From: Methylobacterium jeotgali | GTDB lineage: Bacteria > Pseudomonadota > Alphaproteobacteria > Rhizobiales > Beijerinckiaceae | Assembly (NCBI RefSeq): GCF_022179345.1 | Contig: NZ_BPQR01000044.1 | Location: 1-47,547 of the forward strand | Reading direction: 5' to 3' | DNA: 47,547 nucleotides | Shown: positions 36,051 to 43,589 of the stretch, piece after piece | Layout: every line of letters begins with the position of its first letter | How positions within the stretch are numbered: the first letter of the stretch is position 1 | Program-made: the position numbers and the translations under genes | The notes under the pieces: generated by a model | Database searches by the model: none | What the model saw: only the letters and a program-made list of their open reading frames with translations | What the model was told of the DNA's origin: nothing

Positions 36051-37994
36051 ATGCCCCACCTGACATTCCTGCGCGACGACCTGAACGAGGCGGAGACCGG
36101 GGACGTCGCCGCCGACGAGCGCCGTCCCGCGACCGAGACGCTCGCGGCCTTCGCGCTCGAAGCGGCGCTCTCGCCCGCCCAGCGCCGCCGCATCGCCGCC
36201 GACCCCGCCTTCGCCCTCGTCGTCCAGGTTCCGGCCGCAGACTGGGTCGAGCCGGTCCGCGAGGCGTGCGGGCGCCTGGCGGCGTGGGGTTACGTGGCGG
36301 CGCGCACCGGCGCTTCGAGAAGCGAGGACCGTGCGGACCGCGGAAACGACCGGGTGGCGGACCGGCTCGCCCGCGGCGACCGGGTGCTCGGCGTCTCGCA
36401 ATCGCCCGCGCGCTACCTGCCTTCGGCCCTCGTCGCCGCGGCGGACCTGCACGTGCGGCTCCCGGGCGCGACCGACGCCGTGATCGCGCGGGTCGTCCGG
36501 GCCGCCACGGGGCGGCGTCCGACCCTGCCGCCCGGGATCGCGCGCGGGCTGGACTTCTTCGAGATCGCCGCCGCGGTGCGCGGGACGACGGCGCGGGCCT
36601 GCGTCGCGCGCCTCGCCGCGGCGGCGCGCTCGAAGGCCACCGCGGATCCCGCCGTCGGGTCGGCGCCCGATTTCGCGACCCTGGTCGGCTTCGGCGATGC
36701 CCACGCCTGGGGCACGCGCCTCATCGACGAGATCGCGACCTGGCGCGCCTCCGGCGGCGCGCCCGCGTTCCAGCGGCTCGACAGGCACGTCGCCCTCAGC
36801 TCCGCCCCGGGACTAGGAAAATCATCTTTCGTCCGCTCGCTCGCGAAGGCCGCGGGCCTGCCGCTGGTCGCGACCTCGGTCGGCGCCTGGTTCACCGGAT
36901 CCGACGGACATCTGGGTGGCGTGCTCCGCGCATGGGATGCCGCGTACACGCACGCGTGCGCTCTGGCGCCGAGTATTTTATTCCTAGATGAAGCTGACAG
37001 TATTCCTAATAGGGCCACGATGGACAACCACGCACGCGAGTGGTGGACCCCCTTGTGCACGAGCATTTTGCTCGGTTTCGATGCGCTCAACGCGCCCGGC
37101 GCCCCCGAGGTGTGCATCATCGCGGCGACGAACCACGGCGATAGGCTCGATCCCGCCTTGATCAGGCCCGGACGGCTGGGCCGGGTGATCGAGATCAAGC
37201 CGCCCTCGGCCGCCGACCTGGCGGTCATCTTCCGGCAACACCTCGACGACGGCGAGGTGCCCGACATGGACCTCGCGCCGCTCGGCGCGCTTGCGCTCGG
37301 CGCCAGCGGCGCCCAGGTCGCCGGGTGGGTGTCCGAGGCCCGTGCCGCCGCGCGCGCCGCCGGACGGCCGATGCGCCCGGAGGACCTGCTCGGCCGCGTC
37401 GCGCCGCCGGATCAAGGGAGCCCGGCGGACCGACGTCGGAGCGCGTACCACGAGGCGGGGCACGCCGTGGCGTTCGAGCGGATCGGCGCCCGCGTCGCCC
37501 AGGTCGACCTGGTCCCGCGCCGGGATTCGCTCGGCGCGACCTCCGTGGCGACCCGCCTCGGCCAGTCCCCGACCCGCGCGGAGATCGAGGGCCTCGCGGT
37601 CGCGCTCCTGTGCGGACGGGCCGCCGAGATCCTGTTCCTCGGGGAGCCGAGCGCCGGGGCGGGCGGCGATAGCCGCTCGGACCTCGCGCGCGTGACGACC
37701 CTGCTCGCCGGCAACCACGCCTCGCTCGGCCTCGGCGACCGGTTGGCGTATCGCGGCGCCCCCCACGAAGTGGCGGTCGCGCTGTCGCTCGACCCCACCC
37801 TTCTCGGGGCGGTCGAGCGCGACCTCGACCGGCTGAGCGGCGAGGCCTTGGCCGTCATGGAGGCGAACCGCACCGCCGTGGCGGCCGTCGCCGAGCTGCT
37901 GATCGCGCGGCGCCTGGTCTCGGGCGACGCGCTCCGGGCGCTGATCGCCGAGGCGGACCAACACCGCGCCGCGCAGGACGGAGGACAGCCGTGA
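36051..37994 (+). CDS. Soluble AAA+ ATPase with M41 peptidase domain, FtsH-like
   Basis: 647 residues from the ATG at 36051 (GGAG and AAGG upstream). N-terminal unknown domain (1-235), AAA+ module (about 240-450) with Walker A SAPGLGKSS (251-259), Walker B ILFLDEAD (309-316) and sensor/arginine region AATNHGDRLDPALIRPGRLG, then an M41 peptidase with zinc motif HEAGH (467-471) and a downstream Asp in AGGDSRSDLARVT (about 540-544). Unlike FtsH it has no membrane helices. It should be an ATP-driven cytosolic zinc protease; substrates may be its neighbours. The Walker A and B codons are strikingly AT-rich compared with the rest of the gene. The stop overlaps the next GTG (GTGA). Confidence 0.87.
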   Translation: MPHLTFLRDDLNEAETGDVAADERRPATETLAAFALEAALSPAQRRRIAADPAFALVVQVPAADWVEPVREACGRLAAWGYVAARTGASRSEDRADRGNDRVADRLARGDRVLGVSQSPARYLPSALVAAADLHVRLPGATDAVIARVVRAATGRRPTLPPGIARGLDFFEIAAAVRGTTARACVARLAAAARSKATADPAVGSAPDFATLVGFGDAHAWGTRLIDEIATWRASGGAPAFQRLDRHVALSSAPGLGKSSFVRSLAKAAGLPLVATSVGAWFTGSDGHLGGVLRAWDAAYTHACALAPSILFLDEADSIPNRATMDNHAREWWTPLCTSILLGFDALNAPGAPEVCIIAATNHGDRLDPALIRPGRLGRVIEIKPPSAADLAVIFRQHLDDGEVPDMDLAPLGALALGASGAQVAGWVSEARAAARAAGRPMRPEDLLGRVAPPDQGSPADRRRSAYHEAGHAVAFERIGARVAQVDLVPRRDSLGATSVATRLGQSPTRAEIEGLAVALLCGRAAEILFLGEPSAGAGGDSRSDLARVTTLLAGNHASLGLGDRLAYRGAPHEVAVALSLDPTLLGAVERDLDRLSGEALAVMEANRTAVAAVAELLIARRLVSGDALRALIAEADQHRAAQDGGQP

Positions 37995-38971
37995 CGCTCC
38001 ACGTTCCCGATCCGGTGGCCCGGGCCGAGGTGCATGCACCGGCACCGACGGAAGGCCCGTCCGCCGTGCCGGCCGCCCCCGGGGCGCGGTCCGCCCCGCC
38101 GAAGCCCGTCCCGTTCCGTCTATGGACCCTGTCCGACCTGAGGATTGACCGGGCGCCGCACGTGCTGCCGGACCCGCTGCCGGACTTCGACGCCTTGCTC
38201 GTCCCGGGCGGGATCGCGCCCGGCCTGTGCCGGTCCGTGCGCTGGCTTGCGGACGCGCTCGGCGGCCGCCAGGGTCGGCGGCCGGTCGTCCTCGTCCCGG
38301 GACCGGCGGAGTACCTCGACGGCGAACCCGTGGGCGAGGCGCTCGCCGAGGCCGTGCCGCTTGGGGCGGCGCTGGGCATCACCGTGCTCCACGACGGCGC
38401 CGTTCGCCTCGGCGATCCGCTCCGGCCCGGCCTGATCATCCTGGGGGCGACGCTCTGGACCGACTTCGCCCTGGACGGCGTCGAGAACGCCCGGACCGCC
38501 CGCGCGCACGCCCGCAGCCGCTGGACGGTGTCTGACAAGGCGGCGAGCGCACCCGGGGTGCCCTTCTTCCCGCACGACGCGGCCGGCGCGCATGCACGCT
38601 CGCGGGCGTTCATCGAGGATGGGCTCAACGCCGTCGCCGTCGGTGCCGGCCTGTATGGCCATATGCCGAACCCGGTCCTGCGTGACATCGGCCCGGGCGA
38701 CCGCGCCGCGGTCGTCACCGCCTTCGCCCCGTCCCGGTCCTGCCTGCCGCCAGCCCTGGCGAGGCCCGTGCTCGACCCGTGGCGGGTCTGCTGGCACGCC
38801 TCCGCCCTGGACCCCGTGATGGAGGGGTGGGGCGCCCCGGCCGTCTGGATCCACGGGAACGTGCCGCAGGCCTGCGACCTGCGGCTCGGGCGCACGCGCG
38901 TCGTGAGCAACCCCTACGACCCGGACGACCCGACGAACGGGTTCGACGCCAGCCGCACGATCCTGGTCTGA
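37991..38971 (+). CDS. Metallophosphoesterase-fold protein, ligands lost
   Basis: 326 residues from the GTG at 37991, which overlaps the protease stop. After a disordered N-terminus (1-40), the order of elements mirrors the intact enzyme at 35175: LSDLRID for FSDLHRD (His to Arg at 51), VPGGIAPG for VAGDVGQG (Asp to Gly), VPGPAEYLDG for VPGNHEFYG (Asn-His to Pro-Ala), TAFAPS for THHAPA, and IHGNVPQ for LHGHVH. LGATLWTDFALDGVENAR matches GGTLWTDYGIDGAGNRR. Only the first Asp survives, so it is probably catalytically dead, perhaps a partner, inhibitor or sensor for the active copy. Confidence 0.82.
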   Translation: MTLHVPDPVARAEVHAPAPTEGPSAVPAAPGARSAPPKPVPFRLWTLSDLRIDRAPHVLPDPLPDFDALLVPGGIAPGLCRSVRWLADALGGRQGRRPVVLVPGPAEYLDGEPVGEALAEAVPLGAALGITVLHDGAVRLGDPLRPGLIILGATLWTDFALDGVENARTARAHARSRWTVSDKAASAPGVPFFPHDAAGAHARSRAFIEDGLNAVAVGAGLYGHMPNPVLRDIGPGDRAAVVTAFAPSRSCLPPALARPVLDPWRVCWHASALDPVMEGWGAPAVWIHGNVPQACDLRLGRTRVVSNPYDPDDPTNGFDASRTILV

Positions 38972-38994
38972 CAGCCGCCCCGGAGAACCGCCCC

Positions 38995-39915
38995 ATGCAC
39001 CAGACCCGCTCCCCGTCGCCCCGGCTTCGGCTCCCCTCCATGTCCGACGCGAGCGCACCCGCGGCCGGCGCGCGCTCCGCCGTCCGCCACGACCGTCGGC
39101 CGGCGGCGGAAACCGGCGTCGATGCGGACGCGCTCCTCGTCGTCGATATCGAGACCGTGCCGGACGAAACCCTGATGCCGCCGCCCGAGGTGTGGGCCAG
39201 GGACAGGTTTCCGAAATGCGCGTGGCACGCCGTGGTCGCCGTCAGCTTCGTGCAGGCGGAGATCCTGCGCGACGGCGATACGGGACTGGAGGAATATCGG
39301 GTCACCGCCTGCAGGAGCGGCGGCGAGGCGGGCTGGGACGAGGCCCGCATCCTGCGCGGCTTCTGGCGGCATTTCGCCTCCGGCAGGTTCCGGCTCGTCA
39401 CCTGGAACGGCCGCGGCTTCGACATGCCGACGCTGCTCCACCGCACGATGCTCCACGGCATCTCGGCGGAAGCCTGGTTCCGGCGCGGCACGCGCTGGTC
39501 AAGCTACGGCAACCGGTACGGCGGCGCCCACGTCGACGTCATGGACGAGATGTCCGGGTTCGGGTGCGCCAGCCGGCTCACCCTGGAGGAGGCCGCCGCG
39601 CTGGTCGGCATGCCGGGCAAACTCGGCGAGCACGGGTCGCTGGTGGCCGACATGGTCGCAGCCGGACAGATCGAGCGCGTCCGGGCGTATTGCGAGACCG
39701 ACACGATGACGACCTTCGGCATCTACGTCCGCCATGCGTATCTCGCCGGGCGGACCGACGCCGCGGCCCACGACAGGGCGATCGCGGGCCTCCAGGATTA
39801 CCTGGAGCTGGAGCGGACCCGCAGACCGCATCTCGGCGCCTACCTCGACGCCTGGCGACGCCTGTCCGACACGCGGCCGGCGTTCGTCGTCGACAGGGAC
39901 CGCCGGGGCGGATGA
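38995..39915 (+). CDS. DEDD-family 3'-5' exonuclease, PolB-exo-like
   Basis: 306 residues from the ATG at 38995. RNase H-like exonuclease fold of the predicted PolB-like 3'-5' exonuclease family: Exo I VVDIETVPDE (Asp and Glu), Exo II LVTWNGRGFDMPTLLHR, Exo III region ERVRAYCETDTMTTFGIYVR with the last Asp. All acidic ligands are present, so it should be active on DNA or RNA 3' ends. It follows the inactive phosphoesterase by 23 nt. The first 45 residues are disordered and may not be conserved; an internal ATG at 39040 would drop part of them. Confidence 0.85.
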   Translation: MHQTRSPSPRLRLPSMSDASAPAAGARSAVRHDRRPAAETGVDADALLVVDIETVPDETLMPPPEVWARDRFPKCAWHAVVAVSFVQAEILRDGDTGLEEYRVTACRSGGEAGWDEARILRGFWRHFASGRFRLVTWNGRGFDMPTLLHRTMLHGISAEAWFRRGTRWSSYGNRYGGAHVDVMDEMSGFGCASRLTLEEAAALVGMPGKLGEHGSLVADMVAAGQIERVRAYCETDTMTTFGIYVRHAYLAGRTDAAAHDRAIAGLQDYLELERTRRPHLGAYLDAWRRLSDTRPAFVVDRDRRGG

Positions 39916-40160
39916 CCCTCGCCCTCGGGTCCCGGCCCCGTCTCCCGAGGGCGCGGGGCGCGGCACCCGGATCGGGCTCGGGGCCCCGGTCCGAATCGCC
40001 GCGTCTCGGGCCCGGGCCGCGCGGCGTCGCCGGCACAACGGACCGGCCGGCGGCGCCCGCGCCCGGACCGGTGACGCCCACCGCGAGCGCCGTCGTGCGA
40101 CGGATGCCGAAGCGGCGCGCCGCGGTCCGGCGCCCCGTGCATTCGCGCCGGGCCGCCTGA
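39912..40160 (+). CDS. Possible Arg/Pro-rich small protein
   Basis: 82 codons starting with an ATG that overlaps the exonuclease stop (ATGA). The product is low-complexity, rich in Arg, Pro, Gly and Ala, with a basic C-terminus (MPKRRAAVRRPVHSRRA). No family. The overlap is the only support for translation; at this GC content such frames also arise by chance. Its stop codon forms the loop of the hairpin at 40148-40170. Confidence 0.3.
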   Translation: MTLALGSRPRLPRARGAAPGSGSGPRSESPRLGPGPRGVAGTTDRPAAPAPGPVTPTASAVVRRMPKRRAAVRRPVHSRRAA

Positions 40161-40170
40161 GGCGGCCCGG
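40148..40170 (+). terminator. GC hairpin after the exonuclease gene
   Basis: Perfect 10-bp stem, CCGGGCCGCC (40148-40157) and GGCGGCCCGG (40161-40170), with a TGA loop. No T-tract follows, so terminator function is only possible. The interval to 40463 holds no other supported feature. Confidence 0.4.
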
Positions 40171-40463
40171 TCCCCGAGAACCCCTGGATGTCGAGGCGGG
40201 ACATGGCGGAACGCGCGAGCGGAACTTCACCGGGCTTGCCGTCGGGAACGTCGCGGCCGACGGCGGCGCGGCGGCACGTCCCGGCAGGGTCGGGGAGGGC
40301 GTTTGTGCCTTGCCGCGCGCCTCGCACAATGGGCTGTGCGCCCGATTCCCGGGCGCCGTCCAAGGACAGGACCGACCCGGCCCGGCCTCCGCGCACAATC
40401 CCGGTGCGAGGCCGTGCCGTGCGCCTCGACCGGACGCCCGCGCGCCTGGGGCACCGTCCGGCC

Positions 40464-41825
40464 ATGCATCCCGACCCCGACTTCCCGCTTTCCCCCGCCG
40501 ACGTCCGCCCGATGCGGGCGGACGTGCACGAACTCGCGCGGGCGCGGCAGGCCATCTCCGCCCTTGCCCATCCCGACACGCGGCCCATCGTCGACACGGC
40601 CATGGGCACCCTGCATGCGGCGCTTTCCGGGGGCGGTCTCCAGGTCTCCAAGATCCCCGGGCTGCAGAGCGCCATCCGCAAACACGTCAGGCAGGCCTGG
40701 ATGGACGGCATCGTCGCCCCCCTAGCCCGGTCGCGCCATCCGGCCGACCGCGCCGTGCTCGACGCGATCCCGAAGGATTTCGCCCTGAGGGCCCACGCCG
40801 AGGTGCTGGCCGCCCTGGAACGGATCGCCCGTTGGGTCCCCGAGGATGCCGACGGCACGCGGGCGCACCTCGGGCGGGCCTTCGAGTACCTGCGGATGCT
40901 GCCGCTCATCCTACAGGCCCTCGCCGATCTCGAAGGCCTCGCGCCGGGCGCCACACGAACGGGCCGCCCCGCATCCGGACCCGGTTCGTCGGCCCTCGCC
41001 GACGCCGCCGCACTGGTCCAGCGCCGGCTCAAGGCGGCGCTGTCGCCGGGCCTTCCATCCTTGATCGGCGACCTGGCCGACCTGGTTCACCGCGGCCCCG
41101 CGGCCGCGGCCGACGTCCCCGCGCTGCGCTGGACGGCCGCCGCGCTCCTCGCGCCGCCCGCGCGCGGCACACGGACATCGGACTGGGGCGGTCCGCAATG
41201 GCGCCGGAGCCTCGCCGGCGCGCTCTCCCGCGACCTGATCGACGAGGCGCTCGCGCCGGCCGCAGTACGACTGCTGCGCCGGCATGCCGGCCTGGAGATC
41301 GGGGACGCCCGCTATGCCCGGGGCGAGAGACACGGAGGCCGGCTGGACCTCGCCCTGTCCCGCGCCGGCGTCAGGCTGCTCCTGGCGGTCCGCTTCGACG
41401 TCGCCGCCGGGCGGTTCGAGCAATCATCCGCGGTCGTCTCGTCGGACGGCGCGCCGACGACGCTCGCGCCCGAAGACGCCGATGCGCTCCTCGATGCGTC
41501 CATCCCCGACGAGCTCAACACGCCCGCACATCGCGCGATGCGTCGCCTCTCGCGGCTGGACGGCGCATCACTCCTCCCCATGCATGTCAACGGGACCGGC
41601 GAGCTCCAGGTCGCTCCTGAGGCGGTTCGGACGCAGGATGCCGGGTTGCTGGAGGAGCTTGTCCGCACCGCCGACGAGGAGGGAAGCGCCGTGAGGTTCG
41701 ACCCGGTCCGCGACCTCGTGCTGGCGTCCGGCCTGGTCGAGATCGGCTTCGAGTGGCACGACGGGCCGGCCGGTCGGTGCCTGATCCGCGCCCCGGCCCA
41801 ACCCACCGGTCGGCCAGGCCCGTGA
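40464..41825 (+). CDS. Large unknown protein at the end of the block
   Basis: 453 residues from the ATG at 40464; the frame is open back to 40188, but the extra part is low-complexity and the start is uncertain. Mostly alpha-helical, no Cys-rich sites, no membrane helices. Near 300-335, GGRLDLALSRAGVRLLLAVR resembles the D...(D/E)xK strands of PD-(D/E)xK nucleases with the second motif degraded (AVR), but this is weak. No family is recognised. Last gene of the 33.5-41.8 kb run, so it may belong to the same function. Confidence 0.6.
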   Translation: MHPDPDFPLSPADVRPMRADVHELARARQAISALAHPDTRPIVDTAMGTLHAALSGGGLQVSKIPGLQSAIRKHVRQAWMDGIVAPLARSRHPADRAVLDAIPKDFALRAHAEVLAALERIARWVPEDADGTRAHLGRAFEYLRMLPLILQALADLEGLAPGATRTGRPASGPGSSALADAAALVQRRLKAALSPGLPSLIGDLADLVHRGPAAAADVPALRWTAAALLAPPARGTRTSDWGGPQWRRSLAGALSRDLIDEALAPAAVRLLRRHAGLEIGDARYARGERHGGRLDLALSRAGVRLLLAVRFDVAAGRFEQSSAVVSSDGAPTTLAPEDADALLDASIPDELNTPAHRAMRRLSRLDGASLLPMHVNGTGELQVAPEAVRTQDAGLLEELVRTADEEGSAVRFDPVRDLVLASGLVEIGFEWHDGPAGRCLIRAPAQPTGRPGP

Positions 41826-42353
41826 CGACCAGGTCCGGGACGGCCGGGTCGCCGGCCGGATCGGGGGCCCTGTCGACGGCAATGCCGCTCGGCCAATGCG
41901 AGGGTCGCGCTACCCGCCGACCCGCGGGGGCCAGCTCGATGAAATGCGGCATACGCCTTCGTCTCGGCGCCGATGCTGATCAGAATACGGAGACCGACAT
42001 TTGTTACGGCGGCCTGTGCTCGAATGAATGCTTCGTCGATTTGAAGATCCACGAACGCGGACGTCGCGTTTGCGGGTGTCCTAGGGTACGTCGACGGCCG
42101 CCCGCCGTTGGAGACAAGCGACACTCGGCCGGAGGATGACCCGGGGACGGGACGGACAAGGTTGGCCGGGGGCGCGACCCGGTTTTATTCAGCCACTCAA
42201 CCGGGTCGACCGGGTCAGCTTCCGTTTACCACGTCCGGTGGACCTGGGCGAAAGAACTTGCGGCTGGGCGGGCACCCGGTCTATGGTCCGATCATCAGGT
42301 CGCGGAGCTCCTCCGGACCTGGATGCGGACCTGGACCTGGTCGGGGGTGCCGA
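41826..42353. other. Intergenic region, nothing recognised
   Basis: About 530 bases. It includes a moderately AT-rich patch (41975-42060), possibly the promoter of the next gene. A minus-strand frame starting at 41952 was considered and not accepted. Confidence 0.4.
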
Positions 42354-42854
42354 ATGGATGTGATCACCCAGATGTGCCAGGAGCGCGACCGGGCCCGGCA
42401 AGCCGCCGCGGACAGGACGCGGCAGCTTCAGGAGCTCATGTTGGAACACGTGAGCGCCATCGCGGCGGAGACCGCCAAGGCGGCCCGCCTCGACCAGATG
42501 ATCGCGACCCTGCAGCAAGGGGCGGCATACGCCCCGGAACCGGCCCAGGCGGCCGACCAGGCCGAGACGAAAGCGGAGGCCCGGCCGGCGCCGGACGACG
42601 AGCCGGTACCGGACGAGGCCGAACGGATGCCGGCGCCGAAAGTCTCCGGCCTGGTCGCCCAGGTCATCGTCGACGCTCTCGCGAAGGCTGGCGCCAAGGG
42701 GTTGTCGGGGACTGAAGTCAACGACGCGGTCCGGGACGCCGGCTACACGCTCGATGCCTCGGAGAAAAATAAGACCCGTCTTAAGAATAAAAACCTCGTT
42801 TACCATGATCGGAAGGCACAACATTGGTATCTGAAAGATCCAACGAAGGCCTGA
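42354..42854 (+). CDS. Coiled-coil and winged-helix-like protein, unknown
   Basis: 166 residues from the ATG at 42354. An N-terminal coiled coil (MCQERDRARQAAADRTRQLQ through about residue 58), a Pro/Glu-rich linker (about 60-95), then a compact domain (about 98-166: VSGLVAQVIVDALAKAGAKG, LSGTEVNDAVRDAGYTL, KNLVYHDRKAQHWYL) that looks like a winged helix with a terminal wing. No named family. The last 35 codons are AT-rich compared with the rest. Probably a small DNA-binding protein; it lies just left of the transposition genes and could belong to that element as cargo or regulator. Confidence 0.55.
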   Translation: MDVITQMCQERDRARQAAADRTRQLQELMLEHVSAIAAETAKAARLDQMIATLQQGAAYAPEPAQAADQAETKAEARPAPDDEPVPDEAERMPAPKVSGLVAQVIVDALAKAGAKGLSGTEVNDAVRDAGYTLDASEKNKTRLKNKNLVYHDRKAQHWYLKDPTKA

Positions 42855-42909
42855 GCGTCATAAGATCAGTCTAGATCCAACAACTCATCAATTATCGAGG
42901 AGAATTTCG

Positions 42910-42990
42910 ATGCGCAACCGATATCGCGCAGCCCTCCGCGCGCGCTCCCGCGACCCTCCGGGCCAGGCAGTGATCGTCGAGGCAAAATAA
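42910..42990 (+). CDS. 26-aa basic peptide ORF with strong RBS
   Basis: ATG at 42910 with GAGGAG 7 nt upstream, one of the best ribosome-binding sites in the region. The product is MRNRYRAALRARSRDPPGQA followed by VIVEAK, strongly basic at its N-terminus. The TAA is the first base of a long hairpin (42990-43022). The arrangement of a short translated ORF leading into stacked hairpins before a transposase operon recalls a leader peptide with an attenuator, but nothing shows that directly. Confidence 0.45.
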   Translation: MRNRYRAALRARSRDPPGQAVIVEAK

Positions 42991-43098
42991 AAGCGCACGG
43001 CCCGATCCGGGCCGCACGCTTTGAGCTTGCCCGCTACGCAGCCGAAAGGCTGTAGCGGGTAAGGTCCGGCACGCCGGACGAGAGCTTGAGCCCTCTCG
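42990..43098 (+). ncRNA. Cluster of four hairpins, possible structured leader RNA
   Basis: Four adjacent stems. 42990-43022: AAAGCG/CGCTTT, a symmetric CA/CA internal loop, then CGGCCCG/CGGGCCG around ATC. 43030-43059: CCCGCTA..CAGCC and GGCTGTAGCGGG around a GAAA tetraloop, with a 2-nt bulge on the 5' side. 43064-43079: GTCCGG/CCGGAC around CACG. 43079-43098: CGAGAG/CTCTCG around GCTTGAGCC-type loop sequence. GAGCTTG occurs twice, between and within stems. This density is not explained by coding. It may be an attenuator, a small RNA, or transposase-binding sites. Confidence 0.45.
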
Positions 43099-43326
43099 AC
43101 CACGTCACCGCCGGACCTCGTGATCACGACCGCCGCATACCAAACCGGCCAACCACCGGGACAAGGCCGACATTCGAGACCGATGACGTATGCCAGCTCT
43201 CGCCTGCGAAAGCAAGCGGGCTGCGCTCCGCCTCCTCGGGATCCGCCGGCCCAAGCCGGCCGCGCCCGGACCGTCCCCGCGACGGATCCGGACCGGCCCC
43301 GCGCGACCCCATCCGAGGAGAGCACC

Positions 43327-43497
43327 ATGAACGAGCCGTACCGCGTCGAGACCCTCACGGCCGACTTCCAGCCGCCCCTCGCCCCCCTGATCGACCGGGC
43401 CTTCGATGCCTGGGACGGGGACGTCGCCGCGCTGCTCGGCGTCCCGCGGGGGACGTTCGAGCCGGAGACCGAGGCCAGCGAGCCCACCGAGTTCTGA
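43327..43497 (+). CDS. Small acidic protein, first ORF of the transposition operon
   Basis: 56 residues from the ATG at 43327 with GAGGAG 6 nt upstream. Acidic (VETLTADFQPPLAPLIDRAF then DAWDGDVAALLGVPRGTFEP, ending in PETEASEPTEF). No family is recognised. It lies 92 nt before the TnsB-like gene on the same strand. The interval 43099-43326 holds nothing else I can support. Confidence 0.55.
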   Translation: MNEPYRVETLTADFQPPLAPLIDRAFDAWDGDVAALLGVPRGTFEPETEASEPTEF

Positions 43498-43589
43498 GCC
43501 GCCGCCGAAGCCCCGGCCTCCGGGCCGGGGTCACCGCCCATCCCACCACCAAGGCTGGCTCCGTCCGCCTTTCGAGGACCCGCGCGATC

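Noticed and set aside
41312..41460. PD-(D/E)xK nuclease site in the 453-aa unknown protein (RLDLALSRAGVRLLLAVRFD).
   Set aside because: The second acidic-x-Lys motif is absent (AVR), so nuclease function is not claimed; mentioned only as a weak resemblance.
41587..41952. Minus-strand frame starting MPHFIELAPAGRRVARPSHW with GAAGG before its ATG.
   Set aside because: Most of its length lies antisense to the C-terminus of the 453-aa gene, it turns into Arg-rich low complexity, and no family likeness was seen.
43030..43059. GAAA-tetraloop hairpin with a 2-nt bulge, considered as group II intron domain V.
   Set aside because: The bulge is on the 5' strand, not the 3' strand, the catalytic AGC triad is missing, and there is no intron-encoded reverse transcriptase nearby.
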